A DNA stretch of 47,762 bases from Beijerinckiaceae bacterium (GCA_903970475.1 CAJCIQ010000112.1:1-47762), one strand, 5' to 3'; shown: positions 1 through 8,329, counted from the stretch's first letter. Notes: generated from the sequence alone by a model not told the origin. Made by a program: numbers and translations.

Positions 1-750
1 ATAAGCCCTCAGGTCTCCGAAATGGGTAATGGAATAATTATCCCAGAGCAATCCGTAGTTCCTGGAAGAGAGCACCACCGGTACAGCAACAGAAGTGTTC
101 TGTTGTATCAGAGCTACGCTCCTGCCCTGGTAATCCATAAAGCCATTCTGCTGTTGGCCTAATCCATACAAGGACTCATCCGGATGGGTTTGAAAGGTGG
201 TGCTCAGGCTCCAGGCATTTTCTGCCTTATTTTCCCTAAAGGGTGCAATATCTCTGGCGGCTTCCTTTAATAAAGCATGACCTTGGTTATCAAAGAAGCT
301 GATCCGGCCAGTTGACAGGGAAACCAACACGTTGAGGGAGTCGGTGGAAAAGGTGAGCGCACTGTCTGTCTGGTGAACTTCATAGTGGGGAGTCGGTGCC
401 GTTTGGGTTACCAGTATCAGTGAGTTAGGCGGTTGGGTCTGATCGGTTGGATAGGCTGTGACGTGTACGATACGGGGGCTTATGGCCTGAAGGACGATCA
501 CATGTGGGTACAGAGGTAAGGGATGGGCTATATGAATGACAATGCCGTCGGGATTTTTTTCAAGGCCAGGACCACTGCTGTTGGGGCCATCAGCACGGTG
601 GCGTTTTTCAGGTTTTGCGTTGACGCGGGCTAGGCCGTCATGATCGCCAGGCTTTCCTGCCAAGGTTGGAATCGGGAGTAAACAAACTAATCCTACCCAT
701 AGCGCAAACCATGGCTGTAGAGGCAACAATCCTTTTCGCATAACGTGCAT
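1..750 (-). CDS. GH31 family glycosidase, alpha-xylosidase-like (5' part; runs off the left edge)
   Basis: The first 250 codons of a leftward gene are present and the reading frame stays open to position 1. The product starts with a hydrophobic signal peptide (FALWVGLVCLLPIPTLAG), so it is exported, probably to the periplasm. Residues about 60-250 look like the N-terminal galactose-mutarotase-like domain of GH31; the segment LYGLGQQQNGFMDYQG and the following VPVVLSSRNYGLLWDNYS are typical of alpha-xylosidases and alpha-glucosidases of this family. The catalytic barrel and its aspartates lie outside the window, so substrate specificity is inferred. Two ATG codons fit as start (750 and 741); an in-frame stop at 778-780 excludes anything further upstream. 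The gene lies about 100 bp downstream of the hybrid regulator on the same strand, which suggests a glycan utilisation locus, possibly for xyloglucan, controlled by that regulator. Confidence 0.8.
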   Translation of the reverse strand, partial: MHVMRKGLLPLQPWFALWVGLVCLLPIPTLAGKPGDHDGLARVNAKPEKRHRADGPNSSGPGLEKNPDGIVIHIAHPLPLYPHVIVLQAISPRIVHVTAYPTDQTQPPNSLILVTQTAPTPHYEVHQTDSALTFSTDSLNVLVSLSTGRISFFDNQGHALLKEAARDIAPFRENKAENAWSLSTTFQTHPDESLYGLGQQQNGFMDYQGRSVALIQQNTSVAVPVVLSSRNYGLLWDNYSITHFGDLRAY

Positions 751-846
751 CCGGCGCAGTAGGTGATGGCCGGTCCGCTAAAAGTAGGCGGAACTCCATT
801 CATGGACGTAGGGTAATTGATGCTAATTGGGGGTATAGATGTTAAA

Positions 847-3800
847 TCAAAGGGCTTTTTTCTTGTAGGCGGAAGGCTTGATACCAAATTCCTTAATAAA
901 ATACTTGGCGAAGTATTTAGGATCATTGAACCCGACTTCATAGGCAATCTCGGCCACGGTTAGTTGACTTTTGGCCAAGAGATCGGCCGCTCTTTTGAGG
1001 CGGATGTGCCGGATAAAATCCAAAGGCGCCTTCCCCGTGAGGGAAGACAGTTTTTTATAAAGGGTCACCCTGCTGAAGTGCAGGGCCCTGCTCATATCCT
1101 CCACGGAAAAATCCGGGTCTGAAATATGTTGTTCCACAATGGCGATGGCCTGGGCTATAAATTGTTCATCTAAAGGCGTGATACTGATGGAACTTGGGTT
1201 GATTTCCGCCTGTTTCTGAAACAACTTATGCATGGCTTTGCGCTGGGCCAGCAGGTTACGGATTTTAGCCTGGAGCAATTCAAAGTTGAATGGTTTGGTA
1301 ATGTAATCGTTAGCTCCTGAACTATAGCCTTCCAACTGTTGCTCTTCGGCTGCCCTGGCGGTGAGTAGAATAACCGGTATATGGGAGAGGCGGGGATCGT
1401 TTTTTATTTTTTTAGCCAGGGTGATCCCATTCATACCAGGCATCATGATATCGCTCACCACCAAGTCAGGCTGTACGGCTTGAATCTGGGACCAACCTTC
1501 GTTCCCATTTGCCGCTTCCATGACCTGGTAAGCATTGCGCAGGTTATCCTTGAGGTAAAAGCGGAAGTCCTCGTTGTCTTCCACAATTAATAGGAGGGGC
1601 TTTTTGGATTTACGGGGTTCTTCTTCGCTTTCCTTTTCCCCGGTGTTGACTTCCGGTTCAAACGTATCAGGGCTTTCGGTTACTTCATGTCCGTTGGTAC
1701 TTCTTCGGACAACTTGCTGGGCCACGGGGTGCACCTCCACTTCGATGATGGGTAGTCTTACCGTAAACGTACTTCCTTTTTCCAATTCACTTGCTACCTC
1801 AATGGAGCCCGTATGGAGCTTGACAAATTCTTTAGTTAGGGACAAACCGATGCCCGTTCCCTGATTGATAATATGGCCGGGGAGGTCATGTTGGAAGAAA
1901 CGCTCGAAAATTTTCTCCTGTTGTTCGCCAGGGATGCCTATACCCGTATCCTTTACCTGGAGTTCCAGGAACCGGCCCTCCACTTTTAGGGCCACCAGCA
2001 CTTTGCCCCCTTCCGGGGTGAACTTAAAGGCATTGGACAAGAGGTTAAATACAATCTTTTCCAATTTATCCTGGTCGAAAGACGCTTGTGCACTGTCGAC
2101 GTTGGATTCAAAGTCCAGTTGTATATGTCGCTTCTCGGAAATATCGCTGAATGACTGGGTTAGGTCTTTGATAAAGCGGACCACATTGTCTTTGGTGGGT
2201 TGGAGTATGAACTCCTGGACTTCCATTTTTCGGAAATCCAGCAACTGATTGACCAGATTGAGCAGGCGCCTTGCATTGCGGTAAATGAGTTGGAACTGTT
2301 TATGCTGGTCGGTCGAACCGGAATGTTTGAGCAATTTTTCCAGGGGCGCAAGGATCAGGCTCAGGGGCGTTCTGAACTCATGGCTGACATTGGTGAAAAA
2401 GCGGATTTTCATCATGTCTAGTTCATGCAGATTTTTAGCTTTCTGCCTTTCCTGTTCAATCCTAAAACGCATCCGTGTTCTTTCCACCAGAATATTGCGG
2501 GCCAGCCACAAAAGGCCTAATGCCAGTAGTACATAAATAACAAAAGCCCAGGTCGTTCTCCAAAACGGAGGCAGGATATGGATAATCAAGGATGCTTCCC
2601 TGTTACCCCCCATTCCCCCGGCCCCAATAGCCCTTACCCTGAAGACATAGGTGCCTGGATCCAAATTGGTGTAAGTGGCGCTGCGCTGACCAGCACCCGT
2701 ATTAAGCCAATCGTCGTTAAATCCATCTAAGCGGTATGCATAATTTATTTTCTGGTTGATAGAATAATCCAGGTCTGCAAAGGATATGGAAAAAACATTG
2801 TCGTTATACCCCAGGAATACTTCTTTGGTCTGTGGCAGGGCGGTAGACAACAACACCTTTCCATTTACCTTTTCCCCGGGGGTAACGCTTCGGTTGAATA
2901 CTTGTAAATCCGTGAATACCAGTGGAGGAATTTGAGCGCTCCAATCCGGCGCCTCCGGTTTGAATATATTAAAACCATTAGGCCCCCCAAATACCATTTC
3001 CCCATCCCGCATCCGAAGGGCCGCATTTTCATTGAATTGGGTAGATTGAAGGCCACTGGATGCATCATAGGTGGTAAACATCAGCCTGGTATCTGCGCCT
3101 TTGGTTCCTGGGTAGGGTATGCCATAGCAAAGACCATTGGGCGTGCCTATCCATAGGTTGTGGGCATTGTCTTCGGCTATGGTTTGAATATAATTGTCGG
3201 GCAGCCCATCTTGTTTGGTCCAGATTTTTAAGGTCTTTCCAGTTGATTGGTCTAACAGGTTCAGACCATCACCGGTACCCACCCAAACCTGACCCAGTGT
3301 ATCCGTTTTCAGGGCGATAATGTCGTCATTGCTGAGTCCGTCCTTTTGATTATAGTGCGCCCATTGCCCGTTTTTTTGATTGTACACATCGATGCCTTCA
3401 TTGGTCCCCACCCATAATCTTCCTGTAGCATCCTGGGTGATCTCAGAAATATAGTTCGTAGAGACGGTAGCAGGAAGATCTCCTTTACGATGATGGATAA
3501 AGCGGTGATGGACCTGATCCATCATGTCCAATCCCCCGGCAAGGGTGCCAATCCAAAGTTGCTGATAGCTATCTTCGAAAATCTCCCAAACCCTGTCATC
3601 GGTCAGAGAGGAACTATCCAGTTGGTTATGACGGTAATGTACAAACGTTTTTCCGTCGTAGCAATCCAGGCCCCCATAATAGCTTCCTATCCATAAGCGC
3701 CCCAGGTGGTCCATACAAAGGCTGATGATGATATTACTGGATAGGCTATTGGGATTATCGGGCTGGTGTGTATAGGTGGTAAACTGACCCGTCTTCCGGT

Positions 3801-4992
3801 TGAAGTAAATCAAGCCTCCTTCATTGGTACCCACCCACAGGTTTCCATTCGCATCCTCTACAAACCGGTTGACGTCATCACAACTCAAACTATTGGGGTC
3901 AAGGGGTCTGTGTTTGTATAATGGAAAGCGCATGCTTCCTGGACAATAGTAACTAATACCTTGTTTATGGGTACCTACCCATATGATGCCCGTATTATCC
4001 TTATACATGCAGATAATAGCATTCTGTGCAATGGAATTATCCTCATAATCATTGTGCAACAGGTAACGTACAGATAAATCGGATTTATTCACCAGGTTGA
4101 TTCCCCCATGATCCGTGCCGATCCAGATGGTACCCTTTTCATCCTGCACCACATCGCCTACGATATCGTTGTTTAAATGAGGTTCCTTTGACTTTCCGGT
4201 TTCCAGGTGCCAGATTTTATGATCTGAAGAACGCACATACCAAATTCCCCTGGCCGCAGTTGCGCAATGAACCCAAAGGTCCCCCTGGTTATCGATGAAT
4301 AACAGGTACCCCGGTCCAGGCCGCAACGGTTCGGTACTGGCAATATCCTTGATCAGACTTATTTGCTGAAATCCAGCCCCTTCTACCTCTTCCAATAATC
4401 CACTATGGCGTATGATCCAATAATGACCGTGCCCGTCGTCCCGGAAATCGGCAATGGGATCCAAGTCCACAGAAGGGCCACTGGACGGAGGGAGGATGCG
4501 TTCTGCTTTTTGAGAGGATGGGTTATACCGGTATAACCCCAAAGGATGCACGAACCAATAGGCGCCGCTTTTATCTTTAAGGATATTGAGCAATCCTGAA
4601 ACGGGGACGCCCATTTCCTTGAACACCGCCGTTACGTTTCGCTCAAAGGTTTCGGTGATGGGATCGTATATATTGAAGGAATCATCCCAAAACTGTATCC
4701 ACAATTTCCCATTGGGGCCCTCCATGAGGTTGTGGGAAGTGTTCTCTCCTATGCTTAATGGGTTGCCGGGGTCATGGCTGAACACCTTGAAATCATGTCC
4801 ATCATATCTATCCAATCCGGACATAGTAGCAAACCACATAAATCCTTTGGCATCTTTGAATAACCCATTGACCTCATTATGGGATAGTCCATGCCGTATC
4901 TCCAGGTGGGTAAATGGATAGGATACCTGTTGGGCTTCGGCCCTAAGGGATAGACAAGCAAAGATAGTAATGGCGAGCAGGCAGTGTTTCAT
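847..4992 (-). CDS. Hybrid two-component system sensor kinase / AraC-type response regulator (HTCS)
   Basis: A single 1381-residue protein carries a whole signalling chain. After a signal peptide come about 14 regulator-propeller repeats (residues about 25-690; many copies of LWIGT-x-x-GGL), then a Y_Y_Y domain (about 760-805), one membrane helix (about 810-832), a HisKA domain with the H-box NVSHEFRTPL (phospho-acceptor His about 868), a HATPase domain (DTGIGIPGEQQEKIFERFF), a receiver domain (LLIVEDNEDF, phospho-acceptor Asp about 1181 in VVSDIMMPGMNG, Lys in ITKPF) and a C-terminal AraC helix-turn-helix (about 1280-1381). Known HTCS proteins bind a periplasmic oligosaccharide and activate the neighbouring polysaccharide utilisation genes. 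The GH31 gene immediately downstream is the likely target. All catalytic motifs look intact. The inducing sugar cannot be read from the sequence. Confidence 0.95.
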   Translation of the reverse strand: MKHCLLAITIFACLSLRAEAQQVSYPFTHLEIRHGLSHNEVNGLFKDAKGFMWFATMSGLDRYDGHDFKVFSHDPGNPLSIGENTSHNLMEGPNGKLWIQFWDDSFNIYDPITETFERNVTAVFKEMGVPVSGLLNILKDKSGAYWFVHPLGLYRYNPSSQKAERILPPSSGPSVDLDPIADFRDDGHGHYWIIRHSGLLEEVEGAGFQQISLIKDIASTEPLRPGPGYLLFIDNQGDLWVHCATAARGIWYVRSSDHKIWHLETGKSKEPHLNNDIVGDVVQDEKGTIWIGTDHGGINLVNKSDLSVRYLLHNDYEDNSIAQNAIICMYKDNTGIIWVGTHKQGISYYCPGSMRFPLYKHRPLDPNSLSCDDVNRFVEDANGNLWVGTNEGGLIYFNRKTGQFTTYTHQPDNPNSLSSNIIISLCMDHLGRLWIGSYYGGLDCYDGKTFVHYRHNQLDSSSLTDDRVWEIFEDSYQQLWIGTLAGGLDMMDQVHHRFIHHRKGDLPATVSTNYISEITQDATGRLWVGTNEGIDVYNQKNGQWAHYNQKDGLSNDDIIALKTDTLGQVWVGTGDGLNLLDQSTGKTLKIWTKQDGLPDNYIQTIAEDNAHNLWIGTPNGLCYGIPYPGTKGADTRLMFTTYDASSGLQSTQFNENAALRMRDGEMVFGGPNGFNIFKPEAPDWSAQIPPLVFTDLQVFNRSVTPGEKVNGKVLLSTALPQTKEVFLGYNDNVFSISFADLDYSINQKINYAYRLDGFNDDWLNTGAGQRSATYTNLDPGTYVFRVRAIGAGGMGGNREASLIIHILPPFWRTTWAFVIYVLLALGLLWLARNILVERTRMRFRIEQERQKAKNLHELDMMKIRFFTNVSHEFRTPLSLILAPLEKLLKHSGSTDQHKQFQLIYRNARRLLNLVNQLLDFRKMEVQEFILQPTKDNVVRFIKDLTQSFSDISEKRHIQLDFESNVDSAQASFDQDKLEKIVFNLLSNAFKFTPEGGKVLVALKVEGRFLELQVKDTGIGIPGEQQEKIFERFFQHDLPGHIINQGTGIGLSLTKEFVKLHTGSIEVASELEKGSTFTVRLPIIEVEVHPVAQQVVRRSTNGHEVTESPDTFEPEVNTGEKESEEEPRKSKKPLLLIVEDNEDFRFYLKDNLRNAYQVMEAANGNEGWSQIQAVQPDLVVSDIMMPGMNGITLAKKIKNDPRLSHIPVILLTARAAEEQQLEGYSSGANDYITKPFNFELLQAKIRNLLAQRKAMHKLFQKQAEINPSSISITPLDEQFIAQAIAIVEQHISDPDFSVEDMSRALHFSRVTLYKKLSSLTGKAPLDFIRHIRLKRAADLLAKSQLTVAEIAYEVGFNDPKYFAKYFIKEFGIKPSAYKKKAL

Positions 4993-5092
4993 GAGCTTGG
5001 GGGCAAGATACGCAATTACGCGCTTTTTTTATGGTCTCGTGGGGCCTTGATTCGTCGCGCGCCTATGGCTTTGAGCCATGCTGTGCCTGTTC

Positions 5093-5158
5093 CAGGGGAT
5101 ATGCCTATTTAAAAGTGTAAAAAATACACTTTTTCTCCAGTATAACTCATATCCCCTG
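5093..5158. repeat. Nested inverted repeat (cruciform or RNA hairpin)
   Basis: An outer 11-bp perfect inverted repeat (CAGGGGATATG at 5093-5103 and its complement at 5148-5158) encloses an inner 9-bp perfect one (AAAAGTGTA at 5111-5119 and its complement at 5125-5133) with a five-A loop. The inner stem followed by T5 looks like a weak rho-independent terminator in the rightward direction, but no rightward gene precedes it. It may end leftward transcription from the SDR gene or act as a regulatory element upstream of the hybrid regulator. Confidence 0.6.
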
Positions 5159-5209
5159 CTGTAATTATCTAACCAGAAGTTGGTTGGTGACAAGCGTACG
5201 TCTGTCTCT

Positions 5210-5317
5210 GCAATGATTATCTTAACCGTTAAGGTAGCTGCCTATGCAATGACTACATTAACTGGTAATGTGTGTGACTCTGCAATGATTACATGAACAG
5301 GTGTGGTGATGGGTAAC
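5210..5317. repeat. Three imperfect 36-bp tandem repeats
   Basis: The core GCAATGAYTA recurs at 5210, 5246 and 5282, exactly 36 bp apart, each followed by a variable region that is partly palindromic (CTTAACCGTTAAG in unit 1, ATTAACTGGTAAT in unit 2). Because the period is a multiple of three, one frame reads through all units as a 12-residue repeat (SAMIILT, YAMTTLT, SAMIT) before a stop, but there is no start codon context or domain to support a gene. The function is unknown; tandem operator or decayed coding repeat are both possible. Confidence 0.6.
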
Positions 5318-5358
5318 AAGTGTTTTCTCATCACACTTTTTACCCGTCACCACACCTG
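5298..5358. repeat. Long inverted repeat downstream of the SDR gene, possible terminator
   Basis: Arms of 19 bp (CAGGTGTGGTGATGGGTAA at 5298-5316 and its complement at 5340-5358) match at 18 positions, the single mismatch giving a G-U pair in one RNA strand. An inner 6-bp stem (AAGTGT/ACACTT, 5318-5323 and 5333-5338) extends it. It begins about 46 bp past the SDR stop, so it could end or stabilise that transcript, although no T-run follows in the leftward direction. It shares the inner AGTGT/ACACT motif with the hairpin at 5093-5158. Confidence 0.6.
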
Positions 5359-5404
5359 GAACAAGCAAGGAAACCTGAACGTTAAGCCTTTGTTTTTCCC
5401 TAAA

Positions 5405-6157
5405 CTAAATGTATTGTCCCCCATTGACGTTAATGTCGACGCCGACGAGATGGCGGGAGGCTTCGGAACCTAGGAAAACGCAGACGGAGGCGACGTCTTC
5501 TGGAGAACCTATGCGGCGTATGGGTATGGTGGCAGTGATCTTTTCCATATTGTCCCCTTCACTCAACCAGTTGATGGTCATAGGTGTCAATATGTTGCCT
5601 GGGGACACGGAGTTGACATTGATGTTGTATTGGGCGGCCCATCGGGCCACATTTTTGGTGTAGGCCAGTATGCCCCCAAAAGCTGCGCTGTAGGCGGGAA
5701 TACTATCCAGTACGCCATGACCGGCAAAGGAAGCCATATTGACGATCTTACCACTTTTCTTTTCTATCATCGTGGGCAAGACTGCCTGGGTGCAGTTGAA
5801 TACCCCTTTTAAGTGTCCGTTGATCTGACGGTTGAACTCGTTTTCGTCCGTATCCAATTGTCCACCTACCGCTCCGGGGCCGGCTACATTGAAGAGCATA
5901 TCTACCTGTCCATAGGTGGCCAGGGTTGATGCTACCATCTTGTTGACGTCATCGCGTACGGAAGTATTGGTATGGGTGAAGGCGGCTTCTCCCCCACCTT
6001 GTTTAATATGGAATACGACTTCCTTGCCTTTTTCTTCCTGTAGATCGGCTATCACTACTTTTGCGCCTTCACTGATGAGCATTCTGGCGATGGATCTGCC
6101 CATGCCGGAGGCGGCTCCTGTGACAATGGCTACCTTGTCTTTCAATTTTAAGTCCAT
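5405..6157 (-). CDS. SDR family oxidoreductase with a substituted catalytic lysine
   Basis: A 250-residue classical short-chain dehydrogenase/reductase. The cofactor motif is TGAASGMG (residues 13-20), with Asp38 at the end of the second strand, which favours NAD(H) over NADP(H). NVAG (90-93), a Ser at 143 (NMASFAG) and Tyr156 (PAYSAAFGG) are in the usual places. The residue four after the tyrosine, normally the catalytic lysine, is Phe160; the codon is TTT. The family usually oxidises or reduces a hydroxyl or keto group of a small metabolite; the substrate is not readable here. A remnant of an aldo/keto reductase lies directly upstream with its last codons overlapping this start, so the two were once an operon. 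The start at 6157 is the only ATG giving the full Rossmann fold. Confidence 0.85.
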   Translation of the reverse strand: MDLKLKDKVAIVTGAASGMGRSIARMLISEGAKVVIADLQEEKGKEVVFHIKQGGGEAAFTHTNTSVRDDVNKMVASTLATYGQVDMLFNVAGPGAVGGQLDTDENEFNRQINGHLKGVFNCTQAVLPTMIEKKSGKIVNMASFAGHGVLDSIPAYSAAFGGILAYTKNVARWAAQYNINVNSVSPGNILTPMTINWLSEGDNMEKITATIPIRRIGSPEDVASVCVFLGSEASRHLVGVDINVNGGQYI

Positions 6158-6286
6158 AACGTTGGAATTTTAATATCTGATGTTACTGCTTCTATTTGTT
6201 TGATGCGTTCGGGAGTGAAGGATCCAGCTGCCTGAGCCTAGGATGCTGGGTTGCAGGCCTGTACGGCCCATTTGTCTGTATTCCAT
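6148..6286 (-). pseudogene. Aldo/keto reductase remnant with internal deletion
   Basis: From an ATG at 6286 the frame reads MEYRQMGRTGLQPSILG, the characteristic first strand of aldo/keto reductases, then stops at 6170 after 38 codons. In a second frame, from about 6225 to the stop at 6148-6150, the reading is GSFTPERIKQIEAVTSDIK, which resembles the last helix of the same family. The stop of this second frame overlaps the SDR start (ATGGACTTAA), as expected for a translationally coupled gene pair. The simplest reading is an aldo/keto reductase of usual length about 300-330 residues whose middle was deleted, joining the first about 19 codons to the last about 25 out of frame. The N-terminal match is clear; the C-terminal one is weaker. 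Confidence 0.55.
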
Positions 6287-6375
6287 AGGTTAACATTTAT
6301 TTGTGTATTGTGCTAAAAGGATAGTATTCAATTATTTTGCCAATCAGGTATCTTTGTTCGAAGCAATCAGATATT

Positions 6376-7146
6376 ATGAAACCGAACTTCCACCTTTCCC
6401 ACATTCCGGAGCGTACTGAGCAACCCCGTTCAAATGGACTTACCATGGTTACTGACAAGGGATTGAGTGTGGATGGGACAAAAGATTATCTGTCCGTGGC
6501 TTATCCTTATGTGGATCTGGCAAAACTGGCTTTTGGGGTATCCTTTGTACTGCCCCACCTCGCTGAAAAAATTGAAGTCTATAAATCCCATCAGATTCCG
6601 GTGTATTTCGGGGGGATCCTGTTCGAGGCCTTTGTCATACGCAATCAATTTGCAGATTACCTGGCGCTGCTTAAAGAATACGACATTACCCATGTGGAAG
6701 TTTCCGATGGGTCCATTAATATCCCTCATGCGGAAAAATGCGGATACATTGAAAAGTTGTCCAAACAGGCAGTGGTGCTTAGTGAAGTGGGGTCAAAGGA
6801 TAAAGACAGGGAACATATCACCCCACCCTACAAATGGATTGAACTGATGCAAGCTGAACTTCAGGCAGGTGCCGGTTATTGTATTGCAGAAGCAAGGGAA
6901 ACCGGCACTGTTGGACTTTACAGAGATTCCGGTGAGGTGAGGGAAGGGTTGGTTCAGGAAATCCTGACGCGTATCCCTGCTGAAAAAATCATTTGGGAAG
7001 CTCCCTTGAAAGATCAACAGTTGTACTTTCTGGAGTTATTGGGTTGTAATGCCAACCTGGGCAATATTGCAACCAACGATGTTATCTCCCTGGAAGCAAT
7101 GCGGGTTGGGTTAAGGGGCGATTCATTTCACTTTTTCCTGGGGTAA
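6376..7146 (+). CDS. comA: Phosphosulfolactate synthase (ComA family)
   Basis: The 256-residue product matches the phosphosulfolactate synthase family, a TIM-barrel enzyme that adds sulfite to phosphoenolpyruvate to give (R)-phosphosulfolactate. Recognisable segments are DLAKLAFGVSF, VYFGGILFEAF, THVEVSDGSI, and the late EAPLKDQQLYF. In archaea this is the first step of coenzyme M synthesis; in bacteria it feeds sulfolactate or other sulfonates. Sulfonolipids are common in Chitinophagaceae and sulfolactate could in principle be a precursor, but no other sulfonate gene is nearby, so that is speculation. The start is set at the ATG at 6376; the open frame extends 13 codons upstream without homology. 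A promoter -7 like TATCTTTG lies at 6349-6356 just before it. The last 24 bp overlap the convergent permease gene. Confidence 0.85.
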   Translation: MKPNFHLSHIPERTEQPRSNGLTMVTDKGLSVDGTKDYLSVAYPYVDLAKLAFGVSFVLPHLAEKIEVYKSHQIPVYFGGILFEAFVIRNQFADYLALLKEYDITHVEVSDGSINIPHAEKCGYIEKLSKQAVVLSEVGSKDKDREHITPPYKWIELMQAELQAGAGYCIAEARETGTVGLYRDSGEVREGLVQEILTRIPAEKIIWEAPLKDQQLYFLELLGCNANLGNIATNDVISLEAMRVGLRGDSFHFFLG

Positions 7147-8277
7147 TTCCTCCTCTACCTGGTGCTTCTTTTTCCAAAACATGACCGCGGCATAAAATGG
7201 CTTCTTTTTCTGCTGGGTTACCTTGGCTTCATCATGGTCGTCACCCAATAATATACCCCAGGGTTTGAGGCTATCTACACCGTCGAATATGACCTTGAGG
7301 ATGGCGACGATGGGGACGGCCAGAAACATACCTGGTATGCCCCAGATCATAGATCCCACAACTACCCCCAGAATGGTGGCCAGCGCATTGATCCTGACTT
7401 TAGAGCCTACTACCCTGGGTAGGAGGATATTAGAATCAATGAGGTGCACAGCGATCAGGGCAATGACCAGGGCCAGTACCTGAGAGGGAGAATTGGTGGT
7501 AAAACTTATCAAGGCGCTGATGACCAGGGCTGTGGCTATGCCCAGGTAAGGGATGAGGTTGAGCAAGGCAGCGATGACGCCTAATAATAAAGCATATTGA
7601 ATGCCTATAATGAAAAAGGTGGCGCAATTCAGCACGGCTACAATGGTCATTTCTATCAGTAGGCCGACGATATAGCCCTTGATGACATGACGCATTTTAT
7701 TAAGGATTTCATGAACCTTATCCTTGTGTTGGGCCAGGAAACTCAGCACCAGAAAGCGGACAACCAATCCCCTGTACAAGAGTAGCAAAAAGGCATAAAT
7801 GGGAATCAATACGGCATATAATACGGTATTGGATAAGGAGGAAACGGTACTTCCGACTATGCTTCCGGTGGAGGACAAGGTTTGATCTTTAGCCGAATTG
7901 ACGAGCTGGCGCATGCCCGTGGAAGTCATATGGAAGCGATGCTTGATCCAAATCTGAATATGGTCCAGTTCGTCCGTTAGTTGCTTGAATAGTGCAGGTA
8001 GGTTCTTTTGAAAACTAATGATTTGGGAAGAGACAAAGTACAATACCAATACGATGATGACCAAAGAACATAAAAGGGAAATCAGGGCGGCAATACCCCT
8101 GGGAATCCCCTTTTTTTCCAGGTAATCGCAAGGTGTTATTAATAACATGGCCAACAGGCATGCAAAAGACAAGGGTATGAAAATACTTTGAGCCTCCCTG
8201 AGCAGTATCAAGATAAGGACAATGGCAATCAGGCTTTGGCTTAATTTGGTATAGAAGGGGTCTGTTCTGGTCTCCAT
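7123..8277 (-). CDS. AI-2E family transporter (PerM/TqsA-like permease)
   Basis: A 384-residue integral membrane protein with about eight predicted helices: a pair at the N-terminus (LIAIVLILILL, FIPLSFACLLAMLL), a third (IAALISLLCSLVIIVLVLYFV), an amphipathic linker (about 95-145), and a C-terminal group including LLGVIAALLNLIPYLG and GIPGMFLAVPIVAILKVI. The order and the NLIPYLG and IWGIPGMFLAVP motifs are those of the AI-2E exporter/PerM family, whose members export small molecules or act as ion antiporters; the substrate is unknown here. The C-terminus is a charged cytoplasmic tail rich in Lys and Glu. It converges on the comA gene with a 24-bp overlap and diverges from the Tat-exported sugar isomerase-like gene. 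Confidence 0.88.
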   Translation of the reverse strand: METRTDPFYTKLSQSLIAIVLILILLREAQSIFIPLSFACLLAMLLITPCDYLEKKGIPRGIAALISLLCSLVIIVLVLYFVSSQIISFQKNLPALFKQLTDELDHIQIWIKHRFHMTSTGMRQLVNSAKDQTLSSTGSIVGSTVSSLSNTVLYAVLIPIYAFLLLLYRGLVVRFLVLSFLAQHKDKVHEILNKMRHVIKGYIVGLLIEMTIVAVLNCATFFIIGIQYALLLGVIAALLNLIPYLGIATALVISALISFTTNSPSQVLALVIALIAVHLIDSNILLPRVVGSKVRINALATILGVVVGSMIWGIPGMFLAVPIVAILKVIFDGVDSLKPWGILLGDDHDEAKVTQQKKKPFYAAVMFWKKKHQVEEELPQEKVK

Positions 8278-8299
8278 CTTGTTTTATTCTACAGGCGAA

Positions 8300-8329
8300 T
8301 TGTAAATGTATATAAAATTATTACATTCG
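8300..8329 (+). promoter_or_regulatory. Bacteroidota-type promoter for the sugar isomerase-like gene
   Basis: TTG at 8300-8302 and TACATTCG at 8322-8329 are separated by 19 bp, close to the family consensus TTTG-N19-TAnnTTTG read by the Bacteroidota primary sigma factor. A transcript would begin near 8336 and leave about 33 nt of leader before the ATG at 8369. Confidence 0.4.

Larger units (their letters stand above)
4993..5404. other. Gene-free intergenic stretch, 412 bp, repeat-rich
   Basis: This stretch separates the regulator start (4992) from the SDR stop (5405), both leftward. It holds no convincing gene. It contains two nested inverted repeats (5093-5158 and 5298-5358) and three imperfect 36-bp tandem units (5210-5317), listed separately. 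The promoter of the hybrid regulator must lie in its left part; a weak -7 like TATCTTGC is visible in the leftward direction near 5005 but no clear TTTG partner. Confidence 0.6.

Noticed and set aside
693..947. 84-codon minus-strand frame overlapping the regulator end and the GH31 start
   Set aside because: It reads across two supported genes in a different frame and has no family features.
5210..5317. 36-bp period resembling a CRISPR array
   Set aside because: The units are adjacent and degenerate with no conserved repeat separated by unique spacers, and no cas gene is present.
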